From positions 1-5,191 of the forward strand of contig JBEKLQ010000176.1 of assembly GCA_050010115.1 (NCBI GenBank): a stretch of DNA of 5,191 bases. Reading direction: 5' to 3'. Origin of the DNA: JAKACA01 sp050010115. GTDB taxonomy: Bacteria; Actinomycetota; Acidimicrobiia; Acidimicrobiales; Bog-793. Made by a program: the position numbers and the translations under genes. The notes beneath the pieces were generated by a model. That model had not been told where the DNA came from. It saw only the letters and a program-made list of their open reading frames with translations, and searched no databases. Positions 3,942 through 5,191 of this stretch are shown one piece after another (the stretch's first letter is position 1; each line of letters opens with the position of its first letter).

Positions 3942-5111
3942 CTATGCATCTGCGGCCGATTGTTCCTTTGAGCCTGCATCCTGGTTGATGGCAGCGCAGT
4001 AGCCGGCGAGCCGCTCGAGGACGCAGTAGCCGGCGAGCCGCTCGAGGATCTGCTCGGCGGTCTTGTGCCACACGAACGGCTTCGGGTCCTTGTTCCAGGC
4101 CGCCGCCCAGGCGAGGATGTCAGCAGCCAGGTCTTTGGTGTTGCGGTGGGCCGAGCGTTGCAGCTTCTTCGTCGTGAGGGCCGAGAACCAGCGCTCGACG
4201 AGATTCATCCATGAGCCGTAGGTCGGCGTGAAGTGGAGGTGGAAGCGGTGGTGGCGCAGCAGCCATCTCTGCACGGCCGGCGCCTTATGGGCCGAAAGAT
4301 TGTCCAAGATGATGTGAACGTCGAGCCCAGCAGGGACCTCGCGGTTGATCTTGTTCAGGAACGCCACGAAGTCGTCTTGGTTGTGGGTCGTGCGGATGTC
4401 GGTGATGACCGTGCCCCGGGCGATGTCCAAGGCGGCGAAAAGGTCGACCGTTCCATTGCGCACGTAGTCGTGGGTGGCCCGCTGCGGCGTTGTCGGCAGC
4501 ATCGGGAACGTCGGGGCGGTGCGGTTGAGCGCTTGGATCTGTGGCTTTTCGTCGACTGCGAAGACCGCTGCCGCCTCGGGCGGGTTCATGTACAGCCCGA
4601 CCAGATCCCTGACCTTCTCGACCAGGTCCGGGTCGGGCGAGACCTTGAAGTTGTCCTGGCGCCAGGGCTTCAGCCCGAAAGCCCGCCAGATCTCTGCGAC
4701 TGTGGTCTTGCCGATGCCGTGCTTGTCGGCCAGCCCCCGGGTCGACCAGTGGGTGTCCTCGCCGGGCGCCGACTCCAAGGTGTCGACGATCACGGCCTCA
4801 ATGGTGGCGTCGCTGATCTTGCGCTCTGCGCCAGGCCGGGGCGCATCTCCGAGCCCTTCCAAGCGATCCTTGGCGAAGCGGTGCCGCCATTTCGACACAG
4901 TCGCCGGGTTGACGTTCTCGTGTCTGGCTATCTCGCCATTCGTGCGGCCTTCGGCACAGGCGAGCACTATCCGAGACCTGAGAGCCAGCGCCTGGGAAGA
5001 CGAGTGCCGGCGCACCCAACGCTCGAGCGTCTCGCGCTCGGTCTCGCTCAATTCGATGCTGGCGGTCGGTCGTCCTCGTCTTGGCATGGCGTTCTTCAAA
5101 TGTTGGCTCAC
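3942..5111 (-). CDS. IS630-family transposase (DDE)
   Basis: It catalyses cut-and-paste movement of the surrounding element at TA targets. Numbering from GTG 5111 (389 residues), helix-turn-helix segments lie at about 25-90 (GEIARHENVNPATVSKWRHR) and 120-150 (STRGLADKHGIGKTTVAEIW). The catalytic acids are D187 (FAVDEKP), D270 (HIILDNLSAHK) and E306 (SWMNLVERWF), with 35 residues between the second and third as in close relatives. TPTYGSWMNLVERWF and the PFVWHKTAEQI tail are IS630 hallmarks. The start is more likely ATG 5087 (MPRRGRPTAS, 381 residues), which has GAAGAA five bases upstream and is the usual family opening. GTG 5111 has no ribosome binding site. The C-terminus contains a repeated LERLAGYC from a tandem DNA duplication. 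The long plus-strand frame opposite it (4233-5168) is a shadow. Confidence 0.93.
   Translation of the reverse strand: MSQHLKNAMPRRGRPTASIELSETERETLERWVRRHSSSQALALRSRIVLACAEGRTNGEIARHENVNPATVSKWRHRFAKDRLEGLGDAPRPGAERKISDATIEAVIVDTLESAPGEDTHWSTRGLADKHGIGKTTVAEIWRAFGLKPWRQDNFKVSPDPDLVEKVRDLVGLYMNPPEAAAVFAVDEKPQIQALNRTAPTFPMLPTTPQRATHDYVRNGTVDLFAALDIARGTVITDIRTTHNQDDFVAFLNKINREVPAGLDVHIILDNLSAHKAPAVQRWLLRHHRFHLHFTPTYGSWMNLVERWFSALTTKKLQRSAHRNTKDLAADILAWAAAWNKDPKPFVWHKTAEQILERLAGYCVLERLAGYCAAINQDAGSKEQSAADA
3995..4048 (-). repeat. Perfect 27-bp tandem duplication inside the transposase gene
   Basis: Positions 3995-4021 and 4022-4048 are identical. The unit is a multiple of three, so the frame is kept and nine residues are added: residues 355-363 (ILERLAGYC) and 364-372 (VLERLAGYC). 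Related transposases have a single copy of this C-terminal helix, so the duplication is probably recent and may alter activity. Confidence 0.88.
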
Positions 5112-5162
5112 ATCGGGAAGAACGCGCCGGCCGAGACAGAAATTCCCAGTTTTCCAACATTT
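5098..5162. repeat. Subterminal inverted repeat around the transposase start
   Basis: AAATGTTGG (5098-5106) and CCAACATTT (5154-5162) are perfect 9-bp inverse copies 47 bp apart, with an inner GGGAA/TTCCC pair (5115-5119 and 5143-5147). The arms bracket the upstream region of the transposase gene, just inside the right terminal repeat. They could bind transposase or fold in readthrough RNA. Confidence 0.5.
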
Positions 5163-5188
5163 CGCTAACTTTCAGTCGGACGGCACAC
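5163..5188 (-). repeat. IS630 terminal inverted repeat, right (transposase-start side)
   Basis: Read inward it begins GTGTGCCGTCCGACTGA and pairs with the left end at 3903. TA and the last base of the CTAG target follow at 5189-5191. Confidence 0.8.
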
Positions 5189-5191
5189 TAG

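Larger units (their letters stand above)
3903..5188. mobile_element. IS630-family insertion sequence, complete (1286 bp)
   Basis: Both ends are visible. Left GTGTCCTGTCCGATTGA and right (read inward) GTGTGCCGTCCGACTGA match at 14 of the first 17 positions. The element is flanked by TA at 3901-3902 and 5189-5190, the TA duplication typical of the IS630/Tc1-mariner superfamily, within a CTAG target (left C at 3900, right G at 5191). It carries one minus-strand transposase gene. It is somewhat longer than most IS630 elements, partly because of the 27-bp duplication. Apart from that duplication it looks intact and could be recently active. Confidence 0.9.

Noticed and set aside
4233..5168. Long 311-codon plus-strand frame
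   Set aside because: It lies opposite the well-supported IS630 transposase, and its valine- and arginine-rich product matches nothing. It is a GC-driven shadow.

Overview
The window comes from a GC-rich bacterium, most likely an actinobacterium. The evidence is G/C-rich third codon positions, GTG starts, a tRNA-Cys tail with no encoded CCA, and small hypothetical proteins of actinobacterial type. The sequence does not fix a genus. It reads as an accessory region: the end of an integrated element, the site it integrated into, and a later insertion sequence.

Positions 1-1063 hold two minus-strand genes: a 3'-truncated gene running off the left edge (1-205), and upstream of it a full-length conserved hypothetical protein (359-1063). 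They may be cotranscribed. Positions 1064-2113 have no convincing full-length gene. They hold a perfect 18-bp palindrome, two tiny minus-strand reading frames with strong ribosome binding sites and a 4-base stop/start overlap, reading-frame debris that includes a methyltransferase-like motif, and four copies of a TTGTAGTAcC decamer. Positions 2114-2593 encode an excisionase-like helix-turn-helix protein on the plus strand.

Positions 2594-3043 look like the recombination end of an integrative element. About 400 bp carry no recognisable integrase, then come clustered CGCCAACG repeats (candidate arm-type sites), then a 41-nt tRNA-Cys 3' half running from the anticodon loop to the discriminator base, which is a typical attachment-site scar. 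I place the element to the left of 3003 and older chromosome, or another element, to the right.

Positions 3198-3923 encode a PIN-domain-like protein with hydrophobic C-terminal segments. An IS630-family element (3903-5188, flanked by TA inside a CTAG target) has inserted into its last visible codons, so its native C-terminus is lost and six IS-encoded residues cap it. The minus-strand transposase has its DDE residues but carries a perfect 27-bp in-frame tandem duplication near its C-terminus.

I do not see a complete new system. The features most worth following are the tRNA-Cys attachment scar with repeats and an orphan excisionase, the shared decamer, the coupled micro-ORFs, and the IS-interrupted PIN/membrane gene.
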